Shown here: positions 9,160 through 18,068 of the stretch, piece after piece
Numbering within the stretch: the first letter of the stretch is position 1
Layout of the letters: the number at the start of each line of letters is the position of its first letter
NCBI RefSeq assembly: GCF_023822045.1
Contig: NZ_CP084712.1
Coordinates: 2,976,001-3,040,000, forward strand
Source: Sphingopyxis sp. USTB-05
GTDB taxonomy: Bacteria > Pseudomonadota > Alphaproteobacteria > Sphingomonadales > Sphingomonadaceae
Direction of reading: 5' to 3'
Length of the DNA stretch: 64,000 nucleotides
Notes under the pieces: model-generated
What the model was told of the DNA's origin: nothing
Seen by the model: only the letters and a program-made list of their open reading frames with translations
Databases searched by the model: none
Position numbers and translations under genes: made by a program

Positions 9160-9518
9160 GTGGGACGATTCTGTTGCCCGGCTCGTCCCCAGCCGCTGGT
9201 ATCCGATTCTGTTGCCCGGTTCGGTCCGAACCGCGTTCTATTTGTCTAACCTTAGGCCGTGAGGCTTATCGGTTAGGCAGCCAGAGCGAGTGCTTCGTTA
9301 TCGTTAGCACCTATTGGTTTTGAGCCTTTAACGGGTTACTCAGCCCGGAAGAAAATATCGTCTTTGAACACACGTCGATCCTGGTTCGGCCCCGTCAGAA
9401 GCCCGCGCGCCCATCGAAGAAACGCGGGTTTGTGGTGGAGCCGCCGGGTACTGCCCCCGGGTCCGCTGTGTCTATTCCACGACACCATTTATCCTCATAG
9501 CCGGCCGAAACCGGCACG
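9160..9518 (-). ncRNA. ssrA: Transfer-messenger RNA (tmRNA), circularly permuted two-piece type
   Basis: Read on the minus strand, the acceptor piece comes first and ends with GGCTCCACCA (CCA at 9435-9433). A spacer of about 39 bases (9432-9394) follows, then the coding piece beginning GGGGCCGAACC at 9393. GGGGCC pairs with GGCTCC to form the tRNA-like acceptor stem across the break. The tag frame at 9308-9273 reads A-N-D-N-E-A-L-A-L-A-A followed by TAA. This arrangement is the one known from Alphaproteobacteria, where the precursor is cut into two RNAs. tmRNA rescues stalled ribosomes with SmpB. The outer ends (about 9518 and 9160) are estimates. Confidence 0.93.
9166..9219. repeat. 16-bp direct repeat in the 3' tail of ssrA
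   Basis: CGATTCTGTTGCCCGG occurs twice, at 9166-9181 and 9204-9219, a period of 38 bases. Between the copies is a hairpin-capable segment (CCAGCGGCTGG on the minus strand). It lies in the part of the ssrA transcript after the tag frame, where pseudoknots or the processed 3' end of the coding piece would be. It may be a duplicated tail. Confidence 0.7.
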
Positions 9519-9521
9519 ACT

Positions 9522-9527
9522 TATATA
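9522..9527 (-). promoter_or_regulatory. Putative ssrA promoter -10 element
   Basis: The minus strand reads TATATA here, directly upstream of the first ssrA hairpin (9501-9514) and just after the mscL terminator. Its position suits a -10 box for the tmRNA precursor. No clear -35 is visible because the terminator hairpin occupies that space. Confidence 0.4.
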
Positions 9528-9531
9528 GGAA

Positions 9532-9564
9532 GCCCGCCCGCACTTGGAAAGAGCGCAGGCGGGC
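9532..9564 (-). terminator. Terminator hairpin downstream of mscL
   Basis: GCCCGCC (9532-9538) and GGCGGGC (9558-9564) can pair around a 19-base loop, with a further GCGC/GCGC-like extension inside. It follows the mscL stop in the direction of transcription and separates mscL from ssrA. There is only a weak T-run after it (TTCCTATAT), so termination efficiency is uncertain. Confidence 0.55.
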
Positions 9565-9592
9565 CATTCGTCCCGTAACGGGCTCAACTCCC

Positions 9593-10009
9593 TTATTTCT
9601 TTCGCAATTCGTCCCGGATTTCGGTGAGGATATCGACCTCGGTCGGACCTGCGGGCGCGTCAGGCGCCTTCCGCACGACCTTGTTCACCGCCTTTACCAG
9701 CAGAAAGATGATCCACGCCAGAATCAGGAAATTGATCGTCGCCGTGATAAAGGCGCCATAGCCGAACATCGCGACCCCGGCCTCTTTCAGCGCCGCATAG
9801 TCGGTCGCCGAAACGCCCTCAGGAACCGGGCCGAGACGAATAAACATGTTCGAGAAATCGACCCCGCCAAAGAGCGCGCCGACGACTGGCATGATGATAT
9901 CTTCGGTCAGCGATTTGGTGATCGTCGCAAACGCGCCGCCGATGATCACACCGACCGCAAGGTCGATGACATTGCCGCGCGCGATAAATTCCCTGAATTC
10001 ACTCAGCAT
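9593..10009 (-). CDS. mscL: Large-conductance mechanosensitive channel MscL
   Basis: This 138-aa inner-membrane channel opens under membrane tension to release solutes on hypo-osmotic shock. The N-terminal amphipathic helix and first span ([20 protein letters not shown]) and the second span ([23 protein letters not shown]) are clear, followed by a charged cytoplasmic helix ending in RDELRKK. The length agrees with E. coli MscL (136 aa). It is divergent from the lemA gene and ends before a hairpin that insulates ssrA. Confidence 0.95.
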   Translation of the reverse strand: MLSEFREFIARGNVIDLAVGVIIGGAFATITKSLTEDIIMPVVGALFGGVDFSNMFIRLGPVPEGVSATDYAALKEAGVAMFGYGAFITATINFLILAWIIFLLVKAVNKVVRKAPDAPAGPTEVDILTEIRDELRKK

Positions 10010-10131
10010 CTTGTCGTACCCCGGATTGTTGAGCCTTGCCGAGAAAGGTGCCGCGACGATTGCACAAAGGCAAGCGGCTTCCTATTATGTGTATTGTTGC
10101 GGCAAAACGCCGCCGGAGGGAGTTTTTGACC

Positions 10132-10728
10132 ATGACCTATCGTTCCGCTCGCTGGTTGATCCTGCCTGTCGCCGCGATGAGCCTGTCCGCCTGCGGCATC
10201 AACAGCGTCCCGACCAAGGAAGAAGCGGCGAAAGCCAAATGGGCGAATGTCGAAGCCGCGTACCAGCGCCGCGCCGACCTGATCCCCAACCTCGTCGAAA
10301 CCGCAAAGGGCGCGTCGAAGATCGAACAGTCGACGCTTGAGGGCGTAATCCAGGCGCGCGCCTCGGCGACGCAGGTCAAGCTCAGCACCGACGACCTCAA
10401 TGACCCCGCGAAGGTTCAGGCCTTTCAGCAGGCACAGGGCAATGTGTCGGGTGCGCTGGGCCGCCTGCTCGTCACCGTCGAACAATATCCCGACCTCAAG
10501 AGCCAGGCCCGCTTCGCCGACCTGATGACGCAGCTCGAGGGCACCGAGAACCGCATCAACGTGACGGTGCAGGACTATAATGCCGCGGTGCAGGACTATA
10601 ATACGACGATCCGCACCTTCCCCGACATCATCGGCGCAAAGATCGTGCATGGCGCGCAGCCGATGACGCCATATAAGGCTGTCACGCCCAACGCCAACCA
10701 GGCGCCGAAGGTCGACTTCGGGCAATAA
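10132..10728 (+). CDS. LemA-family lipoprotein
   Basis: The protein is 198 aa and belongs to the LemA family, whose N-terminal anchor is followed by an extended helical bundle. A lipobox ends in C21 (MSLSACG), so it is probably a membrane-attached lipoprotein. The family motif NVEAAYQRRADLIPNLVETAKG (residues about 37-58) and the paired VQDYNAAVQDYN segment are present. I chose ATG 10132 because GGAGGGAG precedes it and the signal peptide starts there; a longer frame upstream is basic and unlike the family. It forms an operon with two TPM-domain genes, a pairing common in bacteria whose role is not settled. Confidence 0.88.
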   Translation: MTYRSARWLILPVAAMSLSACGINSVPTKEEAAKAKWANVEAAYQRRADLIPNLVETAKGASKIEQSTLEGVIQARASATQVKLSTDDLNDPAKVQAFQQAQGNVSGALGRLLVTVEQYPDLKSQARFADLMTQLEGTENRINVTVQDYNAAVQDYNTTIRTFPDIIGAKIVHGAQPMTPYKAVTPNANQAPKVDFGQ

Positions 10729-10729
10729 G

Positions 10730-11557
10730 GTGGGCGTGCCCACCCCATTTCGATCGCTGACAGCAGCGGCCCTGGCAGGGCTGCTGCTGTTCGCGGCGCC
10801 TGCCGCGGCGCAGACTTTTCCCAAGCTCGCGGGGAATCCGGTCGTCGATCAGGCCGATATCATTCCGGCGGCGGAGGAAGCGGCACTCAATACACAGTTG
10901 CTCGAACTCCAGCAAAGGACCGGGCATCAGCTTGTCGTCGCGACGGTACGCGACCTCGAAGGCCATGACGTCGCCGATTACGGCTACCGCCTCGGCCGCG
11001 AATGGCAGATCGGCGACAAGGAAAAGGACGACGGCGTCGTCTTCCTGATCGCGCCGAACGAACGGCGGATGAATATCGCGGTCGGCTATGGCCTCGAACC
11101 GATCCTGACCGACGCCTTGTCGGGCCGGATCATCCGCGACGTCGTGACGCCGAAGTTCAAGGCGGGCGATATGCCCGGCGGAATTCAGGACGGCGTCAAC
11201 GCTATCGCGCAGCAGATCCAGCTTACACCCGAGGAAGCCGCCGCGCGCGCCGCCGCCGCCGACAAGGCCGAGCGCGACCGCGCCGGCGACGGCAATTTCG
11301 GCGGGTTGTTCTTCATCGGTTTCATCTTCTTCATCTTTTTCGTCATCCCCTGGCTGTCGAGCCGGTCGCGGCGCGGCAAGAAGCGGCGCAAGGACAGCCC
11401 GTGGGGCGCCCCGCCGATCATCATCTGGGGCGGCGACGACGATGACCATTGGGGATCGGGCGGCGGCTCTTCATGGGGCGGCGGCGGTGGCGGCTTCGGC
11501 GGATTTTCGGGCGGCGGCGGCAGCTTCGGGGGCGGCGGCGCCTCCGGCGGCTGGTAA
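10730..11557 (+). CDS. TPM-domain exported membrane protein (YgcG-like)
   Basis: This 275-aa protein starts at GTG directly after the lemA stop. A signal peptide (cleavage near AAAQT, about residue 28) is followed by a TPM domain (about 30-155, with VVDQADIIP, YGYRLGREWQIG and VGYGLEPILTDA). A single membrane span (about 185-205, FIGFIFFIFFVIPWL), a basic RRGKKRRK stop-transfer and a Gly/Ser-rich tail come next. The glycine tail accounts for the low-complexity DNA at 11445-11555. TPM proteins are linked to membrane-protein quality control and are often next to LemA; the molecular activity is unknown. Confidence 0.83.
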   Translation: MGVPTPFRSLTAAALAGLLLFAAPAAAQTFPKLAGNPVVDQADIIPAAEEAALNTQLLELQQRTGHQLVVATVRDLEGHDVADYGYRLGREWQIGDKEKDDGVVFLIAPNERRMNIAVGYGLEPILTDALSGRIIRDVVTPKFKAGDMPGGIQDGVNAIAQQIQLTPEEAAARAAAADKAERDRAGDGNFGGLFFIGFIFFIFFVIPWLSSRSRRGKKRRKDSPWGAPPIIIWGGDDDDHWGSGGGSSWGGGGGGFGGFSGGGGSFGGGGASGGW

Positions 11558-11569
11558 GGGAGCGGGCGC

Positions 11570-12250
11570 ATGAAAGTCAGCCATGTCAGCGAAGCCGACC
11601 ACGATATCGTCACCGCCGCGGTCGCGGCGGCCGAGACGCACACAAGCGGCGAGATCGTCACCGTCGTTGCCGGCAAATCCAACGACTATGACGATGTCGC
11701 GCTAGTCTGGGCGAGCATCATCGCCTTTCTCGCGATGTCGATCGTCGCGCTTTTTCCCGAATTCTACCGCGGCCTGTACGACCGGTTGACCGGCGGCTGG
11801 GGACATGAGCTGACGGCCAATCAATGGCTTGGAACGGTGATTGCGATCGGCGTCGTCAAATGGATCGGCATGTGGCTGATTCTGCTCTGGCGGCCGCTGC
11901 GCATGGCGCTTACCCCGCGCAGCATCAAGGCCGAGCGCGTGCGCGCCCGCGCGATCGACCTGTTCAAAGTCGGAACCGAGGGCAAGACCGTGGGCCGCAC
12001 CGGCGTTCTCCTCTACCTCAGCCTTAAGGAGCATCGCGCCGATATCGTCGCCGACGAGGCGATCGCCGCCAAGGTATCCGCCGATGTCTGGGGCGACGCG
12101 ATGGCTGCGCTGATCGAACGCGTACGCGCAGGAGAGCCGGGTCAAGGCATGGCCGAAGCGGTGCGCCAGATGGGCATCGTGCTTGCCGCGCATTTCCCGC
12201 GCGGTAGCGAAAATCCGAACGAATTGCCGGACCGGCTCATCGAATTATAG
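11570..12250 (+). CDS. TPM-domain integral membrane protein
   Basis: This 226-aa protein is the third gene of the lemA-TPM operon, 12 bp after the previous stop, with GGGAGCGGGCG upstream. It starts with a short TPM-like segment (EADHDIVTAAVAAAETHTSGEIV). Two membrane spans follow (about 44-65 and 88-107), then a C-terminal TPM half with RTGVLLYLSLKEHRADIVAD. This split arrangement is typical of the second TPM protein in such operons. It probably works with its exported paralogue at the inner membrane. The function is not established. Confidence 0.75.
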   Translation: MKVSHVSEADHDIVTAAVAAAETHTSGEIVTVVAGKSNDYDDVALVWASIIAFLAMSIVALFPEFYRGLYDRLTGGWGHELTANQWLGTVIAIGVVKWIGMWLILLWRPLRMALTPRSIKAERVRARAIDLFKVGTEGKTVGRTGVLLYLSLKEHRADIVADEAIAAKVSADVWGDAMAALIERVRAGEPGQGMAEAVRQMGIVLAAHFPRGSENPNELPDRLIEL

Positions 12251-12255
12251 TCCTT

Positions 12256-12337
12256 CGTCGTTGCGAGCGGTGAAGCCGCGTGGCAATCCAGCGCAGCGCA
12301 AACCGGCCTGGATTGCGTCGCTCCGCTCGCAATGACG
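12256..12337. repeat. Dispersed palindromic element (CGTC[G/A]TTGCGAGCG family)
   Basis: The left arm CGTCGTTGCGAGCGG...GGCAATCCAG and the right arm CTGGATTGCG...CGCTCGCAATGACG form a long imperfect inverted repeat between the TPM operon and the Nudix gene. Elements of this type recur between genes in many bacterial genomes. It could act as a transcript-end structure for the TPM operon. Confidence 0.7.
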
Positions 12338-12349
12338 ATAGGATAAGAT

Positions 12350-12895
12350 ATGCCCCTCCCCTTACCCGACGCCCCCATCGAAACGCGGTGGGAAGGCCGC
12401 TTCATCACGGTCAAGCAGCAGGGCACGTGGGAATATGTCTCGCGCTCGCGCGGCATTCACGCTGCGGTGATTCTCGCGATCGACGAGGCCGACGATGGCC
12501 GCCATGTCATCCTTGTCGAACAATATCGCGTCCCGCTGAAGGTTCGGTGCATCGAATTGCCCGCAGGGCTGGTTGGCGACGATGGGATCGCGGAAGTTGC
12601 AGAAGTTGCCGCGCAGCGTGAGCTGGAGGAAGAGACGGGGTATCAAGCTACCCGTTGGCGTACCGTCGGCGAATTCTACAGCTCGCCGGGAATGGTCAGC
12701 GAAAGCTTCACCCTGCTGGTCGCAACCGGCCTGACGAAGATCGGCGAAGGCGGCGGGGTCGATGGCGAGGATATCATCGTCCACCGCGTACCGCTGGATA
12801 GCATCGCCGATTTCGTGGCGGCGAAACGTGCCGAGGGATGCGGGATCGATGTCCGCGTGGCGATGCTGTTGGCGGGTGGATTGTTGGCCGGATAG
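12350..12895 (+). CDS. Nudix hydrolase, ADP-ribose pyrophosphatase-like
   Basis: This 181-aa cytosolic Nudix enzyme probably hydrolyses a nucleoside-diphosphate compound such as ADP-ribose. The Nudix box is visible around residues 74-100, starting at GLVGDDGIAEV and ending REL-EEETGY, with the metal-binding glutamates intact. The preceding VEQYRVP...ELPAGLV and the following SSPGMVSE segments resemble the ADP-ribose pyrophosphatase subfamily. It stands alone between two palindromic elements. The substrate is inferred from the subfamily look only. Confidence 0.82.
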   Translation: MPLPLPDAPIETRWEGRFITVKQQGTWEYVSRSRGIHAAVILAIDEADDGRHVILVEQYRVPLKVRCIELPAGLVGDDGIAEVAEVAAQRELEEETGYQATRWRTVGEFYSSPGMVSESFTLLVATGLTKIGEGGGVDGEDIIVHRVPLDSIADFVAAKRAEGCGIDVRVAMLLAGGLLAG

Positions 12896-12928
12896 TGGAT
12901 TTCGAGCGGAAGCTGTCGTCTCTCTCGT

Positions 12929-13020
12929 CGTCACCCCGGACTTGATCCGGGGTCACGCTTGATACCGAAGGTAGCGCGTGCGTCAAAAAAGCGGGATCCC
13001 GGGTCAAGCCCGGGATGACG
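12929..13020. repeat. Dispersed palindromic element (CGTCACCCCGG...GGGATGACG family)
   Basis: Two nested hairpins, CCCCGGACTTGATCCGGGG and CCCGGGTCAAGCCCGGG, are enclosed by complementary CGTCA and TGACG ends. It lies between the convergent Nudix and rhomboid genes, where it could end transcription from both sides. Such elements are common between genes in Alphaproteobacteria. Confidence 0.7.
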
Positions 13021-13080
13021 GAAGTGGGTGACTGAACGTCGGCCCCACCCCAAAGCCGATATTCTCGTCAGATCCGGTAA

Positions 13081-13716
13081 CTAGCGCGCGCCGAAGCGCC
13101 AGCGGAGTAGTGGGCGCGCCAGCAGGAGGCCGGCGAGGAAGCCGCCGACATGCGCCCAGATCGCGACCGCGCCGAACCCGCCGCCGCCCGTAAAACCGAT
13201 AAGCAGCTGAAGCCCGATCCACGCCGCGGCGAGCCAGAGCGCGCGCACCCAATGGCCGGGAATCGGGCCGATCGCAGAAGCCTTTGACCGGCTGAAGATC
13301 AGCGCGAAGACGGCGATCAGCGCCGAGATGGCGCCGCTTGCACCGATCATCGGCACCGCCGATGCCGGATCGGCGAGATATTGGGCAAGCGCGCCGCCAT
13401 AGGCGCCGACAAGCAGCAGTACCGCCATCGCTTTCGATCCCAACGGCGCCTCTAGCTGGCGGCCGATGAAAAGCAGCACCAGCATGTTGAAGGCGATGTG
13501 CAACACGCCGCCATGCAGGAAGGCCGACGACAGCGGCGTCAGCACAAAGGGAACCATCGTCCCCGGCGGCAGGATCAGTTCGGAACCGAAACGCGCGGGG
13601 ATGAACCCCGCGCGCACGATCGCGTCGATCTGGAAGCCGGTGATCCAGAGGAGCACGAAGACGACGACGCAGACGAGCGCATAGCCCGTGACCAGCGGCG
13701 CGTCCTGAGGCTTCAT
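13081..13716 (-). CDS. Rhomboid-family intramembrane serine protease
   Basis: This 211-aa membrane protein has six or so spans. The catalytic dyad is seen as S127 in GASGAIS and H189 in AHVGGF, and the HGGVLHIAFNM motif (68-78) in span 2 is the oxyanion-side signature. Rhomboids cleave transmembrane substrates; no substrate is evident here. It ends 60 bp past the palindromic element and starts 14 bp downstream of the greA stop, so it is probably co-transcribed with greA. All key residues are present. Confidence 0.9.
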   Translation of the reverse strand: MKPQDAPLVTGYALVCVVVFVLLWITGFQIDAIVRAGFIPARFGSELILPPGTMVPFVLTPLSSAFLHGGVLHIAFNMLVLLFIGRQLEAPLGSKAMAVLLLVGAYGGALAQYLADPASAVPMIGASGAISALIAVFALIFSRSKASAIGPIPGHWVRALWLAAAWIGLQLLIGFTGGGGFGAVAIWAHVGGFLAGLLLARPLLRWRFGAR

Positions 13717-13730
13717 CCTCGCAGCGCCCG

Positions 13731-14207
13731 TCAGATGAATTCGATCTTGGTCACCAGATAATATTTGTCGCCCGCAGGCACGGTGACTTCGACCTCGTCG
13801 TCGACGCGACGACCGATGAGCGCACGGCCGAGCGGCGAATTATAGCTGATCTTGCCGTCCTTGGCGTCGGCTTCGGCCTGCCCGACGATTTGATAGCGGA
13901 CGGGCTTGTCATCCTCGTCAGCGAGCGTGACGGTGGCACCGAACACGATGCGGTCGCCCGACAGCGTCGTCGGGTCGATCACCTGCGCGCGCGAAAGCTT
14001 GTCCTCGAGATCGCCGATCGTCGCTTCAACCTGACCCTGGCGTTCCTTCGCGGCGTGATATTCGGCATTTTCCGAAAGGTCGCCATGCGCGCGTGCTTCC
14101 TCGATCGCATCGACGATCAACGGTCGCTCGGCTTTGAGGATCGCGAGTTGCGCGTTCAGCTTCTCATAGCCTTCTGCCAGCATCGGCACCTTTTCAACGC
14201 TTGCCAT
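13731..14207 (-). CDS. greA: Transcription elongation factor GreA
   Basis: GreA (158 aa) rescues backtracked RNA polymerase by stimulating transcript cleavage. The N-terminal coiled coil with the acidic tip ([24 protein letters not shown]) and the C-terminal FKBP-like domain ([14 protein letters not shown]) are clear. I chose ATG 14207, preceded by AGGA with 5-base spacing, because the protein then begins with the GreA N-terminus ([16 protein letters not shown]); a 7-residue extension is possible. It follows carB on the same strand after 97 bp, and may be read from the car transcript. Confidence 0.95.
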   Translation of the reverse strand: MASVEKVPMLAEGYEKLNAQLAILKAERPLIVDAIEEARAHGDLSENAEYHAAKERQGQVEATIGDLEDKLSRAQVIDPTTLSGDRIVFGATVTLADEDDKPVRYQIVGQAEADAKDGKISYNSPLGRALIGRRVDDEVEVTVPAGDKYYLVTKIEFI

Positions 14208-14304
14208 TATCCTGTTGTCCTTCGTCAATAATCCAGCGCCAGCGAAACTTCGCCGGGCGGCTGCGCCGCTGTTCCGTCAATGTCGGGGAGTTGGAGCGGT
14301 GCCT

Positions 14305-17300
14305 TCAATAATAGTCCTGAAGCGGCTTCACTTCAAGAGAGTGCGCGCGAAGCGCCCCGATCGCCTGCGTCGACGCGTCACTTGCCGCAGCCGTCGTGTA
14401 ATAGGCGATGTCCGCCGCGAGCGCCGACGCGCGGATCGACTGCGAATCCTGCAACGATTGCCAACCCTCGGTCGTGTTGAAGATCAGTTGGACGTCGCCG
14501 TCCTTGATCCTGTCGACGATATGCGGACGACCTTCGGCAACCTTGTTGACGCGCTCGACCTCGATGCCCTGCCCCGCCAGAAAATCGGCGGTGCCGCCGG
14601 TCGCGACGACCTTCCAGCCCCAGTCGGTCAGTTGCTTCACCGCGCCGAGAATGCGCGGCTTGTCGCTGTCCTTGACCGACACGAAGACACGGCCCGTCGT
14701 CGGCAGGCGGTCGCCCGCGCCGAGCTGCGCCTTGGCAAAGGCGAGGTTGAAATTGCGGTCGATTCCCATGACTTCGCCGGTGGACTTCATTTCGGGCGAC
14801 AGCACCGGATCGGTGCCCGGGAAGCGCGCGAAGGGGAACACCGCTTCCTTCACCGCGACATGCGCGATGTCGCGGTTGATCTTGGGAAGGTAGGCAAGCT
14901 TCTCGCCCGCCATCACACGCGCCGCGATCTTGGCGATCGGCGAACCGACGGCCTTTGCGACGAAGGGCACGGTACGGCTGGCGCGCGGATTGACCTCGAT
15001 CAGATAGACCTCGTCATCCTTCACCGCGAACTGGATGTTCATGAGGCCGCGGACCTCTAGCGCGCGCGCGAGCGCTTCGGTCTGTCGTTCGATTTCGGCG
15101 ATGATTTCGGCCGACAGGCTGTACGGCGGGATCGAGCAGGCGCTGTCGCCCGAATGGACCCCGGCTTCCTCGATATGCTGGAGCACGCCCGCAACGACGA
15201 CGTCGGTCCCGTCGCACAAGGCATCGACATCGACCTCGATCGCGTCGCGCAGATAGCGGTCGATCAGCACCGGCGAGTCGCCCGACACCTGTACCGCGGT
15301 CTCGATATAATTTTCGAGCTGCGCCTGATCGTCGACGATCTCCATCGCGCGGCCGCCGAGCACATAGGAGGGACGCGTGAGCACCGGGTAACCGATGCGC
15401 GCCGCAACCGCGACGGCTTCCTCGCGGCTGCGCGCGATGCCATTCTCGGGCTGTTTCAGGCCAAGCTTGTTGACGAGTGCCGCAAAGCGCTCGCGGTCTT
15501 CGGCTAGGTCGATCGCATCGGGCGAGGTACCGAGGATCGGGATACCCGCTTCGGCGAGCGCCTGCGCAAGCTTCAGTGGGGTCTGCCCGCCGAACTGCAC
15601 GATCACCCCGACGAGCTCGCCCTTCGACATTTCGACGTGCAGGATTTCGAGCACATCTTCGGCGGTCAGCGGCTCGAAATAGAGGCGGTCCGACGTGTCA
15701 TAGTCGGTCGACACCGTCTCCGGGTTGCAGTTGATCATGATTGTTTCATAACCCGCTTCCTCAAGCGCGAAGCAGGCGTGGCAGCAGCAATAATCGAACT
15801 CGATTCCCTGCCCGATCCGGTTCGGGCCGCCGCCGAGGATAACGACCTTCTTCCGATCGCTCGGGTTCGCCTCATTCTCGGGCTCGCCAAAGGTCGGCGC
15901 TTCGTAGGTAGAATAGAGATAGGGCGTCTGTGCCTGAAATTCGGCGGCACAGGTGTCGATCGTCTTGAACACCGGGCGGACGCCCAGCTTGTGGCGCAGC
16001 GCGCGCACTTCGGCCTCGGTCACGCCGCCGGTCATCGCCTTTACCGCTTCGTGGATCAGGCCCGAACCCCGCGCGGTCGCGCGCTTCGATCCGGGGCGCA
16101 GATTCGCCGACTGAAGCGCAAGATAGGCGAGACGCTTGTCCGAGAAGCCCATGGCTTTCAGCTTGCGAAGCCCCTCGGCGTCGCGCGGCAGGCCGTTTTC
16201 GCAAACATCCTGTTCGGCCGCAACAATCTCGGCGATGCGTTCGAGGAACCACATGTCGTAACCCGCGACGCGGTTGATCTCGGTGAGCGGCAATCCCTCG
16301 CGGATCGCCTGCGCGGTATTGAGCAGCCGGTCGGGGGTGCGCTTCGCGAGTTCGCTGCGAAGCTGGTCGTGGCTCGCGCCCTTGAGGCGATCGACGAAGT
16401 TGAAGCCGCTCAGGCCCGTCTCCAACCCGCGCAGCGCCTTTTGCAAGCTCTCGTGGATCGTTCGGCCGATCGCCATCACTTCGCCAACCGACTTCATCGC
16501 GGTCGACAGCGTCGCCTCGGCGCCCTTGAACTTTTCAAAGGCGAAGCGCGGGATTTTGGTTACGACATAGTCGATGGTCGGTTCGAACGACGCCGGGGTG
16601 ACGCCCGTGATGTCGTTCATGATCTCGTCGAGCGTGTAGCCGACCGCGAGCTTCGCCGCGACCTTGGCGATCGGGAAGCCCGTCGCCTTCGACGCGAGTG
16701 CCGACGAACGCGACACGCGCGGATTCATCTCGATCACGATCAGGCGGCCGTCCTTGGGATTGACCGCGAACTGCACGTTCGAACCGCCTGTTTCGACGCC
16801 GATTTCACGCAGCACCGCGATGCTCGCGTTGCGCATGATCTGATATTCCTTGTCGGTCAGCGTCAGCGCCGGCGCGACGGTGATGCTGTCGCCGGTATGC
16901 ACGCCCATCGGATCGACATTTTCGATCGAGCAGATGATGATGCAATTGTCCTTGCGGTCCCGGACAACCTCCATCTCATATTCTTTCCAGCCGAGGAGCG
17001 ATTCCTCGATCAGGACCTCGGTCGTCGGCGACGCGATCAGGCCGCCGCGGACGATATGCTCGAATTCCTCACGGTTATACGCGATGCCGCCGCCGGTGCC
17101 GCCCATGGTGAAACTGGGACGGATGATCGACGGCAGGCCGGTGCGTTCGAGTACGGCGAACGCCTCTTCAAGCGTGTGCGCAATGCCCGAGCGCGCGCTT
17201 TCCAGCCCGATCTTGTCCATCGCGTCGCGGAACTTGATCCGGTCCTCGGCCTTGTCGATCGCCTCGGCATCGGCGCCGATCATCTCGACGCCATATTTCT

Positions 17301-17625
17301 CCAGCGTTCCGTCGTTGAACAGCGCCAGCGCGGTGTTGAGCGCGGTCTGCCCGCCCATCGTCGGCAGCACCGCATCGGGGCGCTCCTTCGCGATGATCTT
17401 CGCGACGATCTCGGGCGTGATCGGCTCCACATATGTGGCGTCCGCCAGATCGGGATCGGTCATGATCGTCGCGGGGTTGGAGTTGACGAGGACGATGCGA
17501 TAGCCCTCCTCCTTCAACGCCTTGATCGCCTGCGTTCCCGAATAGTCGAACTCGCACGCCTGACCGATAACGATCGGGCCGGCGCCGATGACGAGGATGG
17601 ATTGGATGTCGGTTCTTTTGGGCAT
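14305..17625 (-). CDS. carB: Carbamoyl-phosphate synthase large subunit
   Basis: This is the 1106-aa synthetase subunit (E. coli CarB is 1073 aa) that makes carbamoyl phosphate from bicarbonate, ammonia and two ATP for arginine and pyrimidine synthesis. The two homologous ATP-grasp halves are visible, each opening with a GAGP(I)xIGQ / [10 protein letters not shown] motif, followed by the oligomerisation region and the C-terminal allosteric domain. The start codon shares one base with the stop of the preceding small gene (TAATG), which implies coupled translation. CarA lies just beyond that gene. Confidence 0.97.
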   Translation of the reverse strand: MPKRTDIQSILVIGAGPIVIGQACEFDYSGTQAIKALKEEGYRIVLVNSNPATIMTDPDLADATYVEPITPEIVAKIIAKERPDAVLPTMGGQTALNTALALFNDGTLEKYGVEMIGADAEAIDKAEDRIKFRDAMDKIGLESARSGIAHTLEEAFAVLERTGLPSIIRPSFTMGGTGGGIAYNREEFEHIVRGGLIASPTTEVLIEESLLGWKEYEMEVVRDRKDNCIIICSIENVDPMGVHTGDSITVAPALTLTDKEYQIMRNASIAVLREIGVETGGSNVQFAVNPKDGRLIVIEMNPRVSRSSALASKATGFPIAKVAAKLAVGYTLDEIMNDITGVTPASFEPTIDYVVTKIPRFAFEKFKGAEATLSTAMKSVGEVMAIGRTIHESLQKALRGLETGLSGFNFVDRLKGASHDQLRSELAKRTPDRLLNTAQAIREGLPLTEINRVAGYDMWFLERIAEIVAAEQDVCENGLPRDAEGLRKLKAMGFSDKRLAYLALQSANLRPGSKRATARGSGLIHEAVKAMTGGVTEAEVRALRHKLGVRPVFKTIDTCAAEFQAQTPYLYSTYEAPTFGEPENEANPSDRKKVVILGGGPNRIGQGIEFDYCCCHACFALEEAGYETIMINCNPETVSTDYDTSDRLYFEPLTAEDVLEILHVEMSKGELVGVIVQFGGQTPLKLAQALAEAGIPILGTSPDAIDLAEDRERFAALVNKLGLKQPENGIARSREEAVAVAARIGYPVLTRPSYVLGGRAMEIVDDQAQLENYIETAVQVSGDSPVLIDRYLRDAIEVDVDALCDGTDVVVAGVLQHIEEAGVHSGDSACSIPPYSLSAEIIAEIERQTEALARALEVRGLMNIQFAVKDDEVYLIEVNPRASRTVPFVAKAVGSPIAKIAARVMAGEKLAYLPKINRDIAHVAVKEAVFPFARFPGTDPVLSPEMKSTGEVMGIDRNFNLAFAKAQLGAGDRLPTTGRVFVSVKDSDKPRILGAVKQLTDWGWKVVATGGTADFLAGQGIEVERVNKVAEGRPHIVDRIKDGDVQLIFNTTEGWQSLQDSQSIRASALAADIAYYTTAAASDASTQAIGALRAHSLEVKPLQDYY

Positions 17626-18068
17626 TATTTTTTCGTCTCGTTCTTCGCCACAAAGACGGCTTCGACCATCTCAGCTACTTGTTTTTGATCGAATATGAGC
17701 TTGCTGGAATAGCCACAGATCTCGTTCGTGGCGTTCAGCAAAACCAGCAGGTTTTCGTTGAAAGCCTTTTGGATGTCCGCGCCGGACACCCCTCGCTTCA
17801 GCGGCACAACGATCGACGGATTTTCGATAATCTTTGTTCGATCCTGTTTCGGTGTGCAAAGACCGATCTGTTTGATCTCCATACCTTGGTCGACCCGTTC
17901 GACAAGAATTGGAGGAGGTTGGCTGGAAGCCAAAGCATTGCATAGCGGCTCACCGTCGCGACCCTGCTTACCTGCGGGGCACTCGATCACCCATTCCGGA
18001 AACTCTACCGGAATAGACATCACCTGCGCATTCGCGGCGAGTAGCGACATGATTGCCGAGACGATCAC
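17625..18068 (-). CDS. Uncharacterised protein encoded between carA and carB
   Basis: This 147-aa protein is not recognised. It begins at GTG overlapping the carA stop by 4 bases (GTGA), and its stop shares a base with the carB ATG, so all three genes are tightly coupled. The short hydrophobic N-terminus ([15 protein letters not shown]) could be a signal peptide, which would be odd for a pyrimidine operon. Three cysteines (C30, C43, C76) and a lysine-rich C-terminus are visible. Codon use is less GC-biased than in its neighbours, hinting at later insertion. A role in carbamoyl-phosphate synthesis is possible but has no direct support. Confidence 0.72.
   Translation of the reverse strand: MIVSAIMSLLAANAQVMSIPVEFPEWVIECPAGKQGRDGEPLCNALASSQPPPILVERVDQGMEIKQIGLCTPKQDRTKIIENPSIVVPLKRGVSGADIQKAFNENLLVLLNATNEICGYSSKLIFDQKQVAEMVEAVFVAKNETKK

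Noticed and set aside
9431..9470. Possible tRNA 3' end on the minus strand
   Set aside because: The CCA and T-arm-like part belong to the acceptor piece of the permuted tmRNA; no anticodon arm is present.
11445..11555. Apparent tandem GGCGGC repeat array
   Set aside because: It encodes the Gly/Ser-rich tail of a TPM-domain protein and is not a separate repeat element.
15637..17688. 683-codon plus-strand open frame
   Set aside because: It lies fully opposite carB, whose motifs are unambiguous; the frame is a GC-bias artefact.
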